In this document: in pieces, positions 47,867-48,047 of the stretch | Layout of the letters: each line of letters opens with the position of its first letter | How positions within the stretch are numbered: position 1 is the stretch's first letter | Assembly: GCA_011524915.1 (NCBI GenBank) | Contig: WTJH01000008.1 | Span: 20,172 to 68,218, forward strand | Length of the DNA: 48,047 nt | Origin: Flavobacteriales bacterium | GTDB lineage: Bacteria > Bacteroidota > Bacteroidia > Flavobacteriales > Flavobacteriaceae | Direction of reading: 5' to 3' | Program-made: the position numbers and the translations under genes | The notes under the pieces: generated by a model | Databases searched by the model: none | What the model saw: only the letters and a program-made list of their open reading frames with translations | Told to the model about the DNA's origin: nothing

Positions 47867-48047
47867 AAAAGATTTTCTTTGATCCATTGCCTTCCTTTGC
47901 CTGATTTCAAAAACTTCTCCCTTTGGCGTGCCTCCGTTTTGGTGTGGTAGACCTCTATATGGATCACTATCCAAGGACGAAATTTAGCAGTAAATCCTTT
48001 TTTACTGAGCGTGTTATGGGAATAATAGCGTTGGATCAGATTAGACG
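47845..48047 (-). CDS. GIY-YIG nuclease superfamily protein, C-terminal part (runs off the right edge)
   Basis: ...SNLIQRYYSHNTLSKKGFTAKFRPWIVIHIEVYHTKTEARQREKFLKSGKGRQWIKENLLEGSYPP*. Confidence 0.85.
   Translation of the reverse strand, partial: SNLIQRYYSHNTLSKKGFTAKFRPWIVIHIEVYHTKTEARQREKFLKSGKGRQWIKENLLEGSYPP
47962..48047. repeat. 86-bp direct repeat, copy 2 (within GIY-YIG gene; may continue past the window)
   Basis: One mismatch to 47625-47710; offset between copies is 337 bp. Confidence 0.95.

Noticed and set aside
47699-47974. 91-aa ORF (MDSDPYRGLPHQNGG...GGRWFESSPRYNKPRYPRGFFL)
   Set aside because: Same strand as, but out of frame with, the GIY-YIG CDS; reads through the tRNA-like element and terminator. 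The GIY-YIG frame has recognisable family motifs, this one does not.

Overview
This window looks like a compact, mostly core-genome segment of a Flavobacteriia-type Bacteroidetes chromosome. Supported content, left to right: a partial HMG-CoA reductase; a DPP-IV/POT transporter/thioredoxin-fold group; ComEC; lpxB; surE; a C-terminal processing protease; an orphan OppC-type permease; the rodA-mrdA-mreDCB cell-shape cluster; purH with a GAF (fRMsr-like) gene; a HYC_CC_PP-like protein followed by a CusA/TolC/CusB metal-efflux operon with two DUF3347 modules; groSL; secG; a TPR-like protein; lptE; a sigma-54 activator; miaB; two half-size YeeE/YedE genes; topA; an arginase-fold gene; gldKLMN (T9SS/gliding core); a DAO-type oxidoreductase; an ABC-F ATPase; and trxB. 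The least ordinary part is the right edge. There a GIY-YIG nuclease gene ends inside a tRNA-like (T-arm plus second hairpin) element capped by a terminator, and is immediately followed by a truncated second GIY-YIG copy that shares an 86-bp near-identical segment. Other points worth a second look: the arginase-fold protein next to gldK has lost several metal ligands; there are hairpins between gldK and gldL and upstream of cusA; a promoter-like motif sits in the gldN terminator tail; and there is a palindrome upstream of trxB. No CRISPR array, rRNA, complete tRNA, prophage or transposase was recognised. All product calls come from reading motifs by eye; no database search was run.
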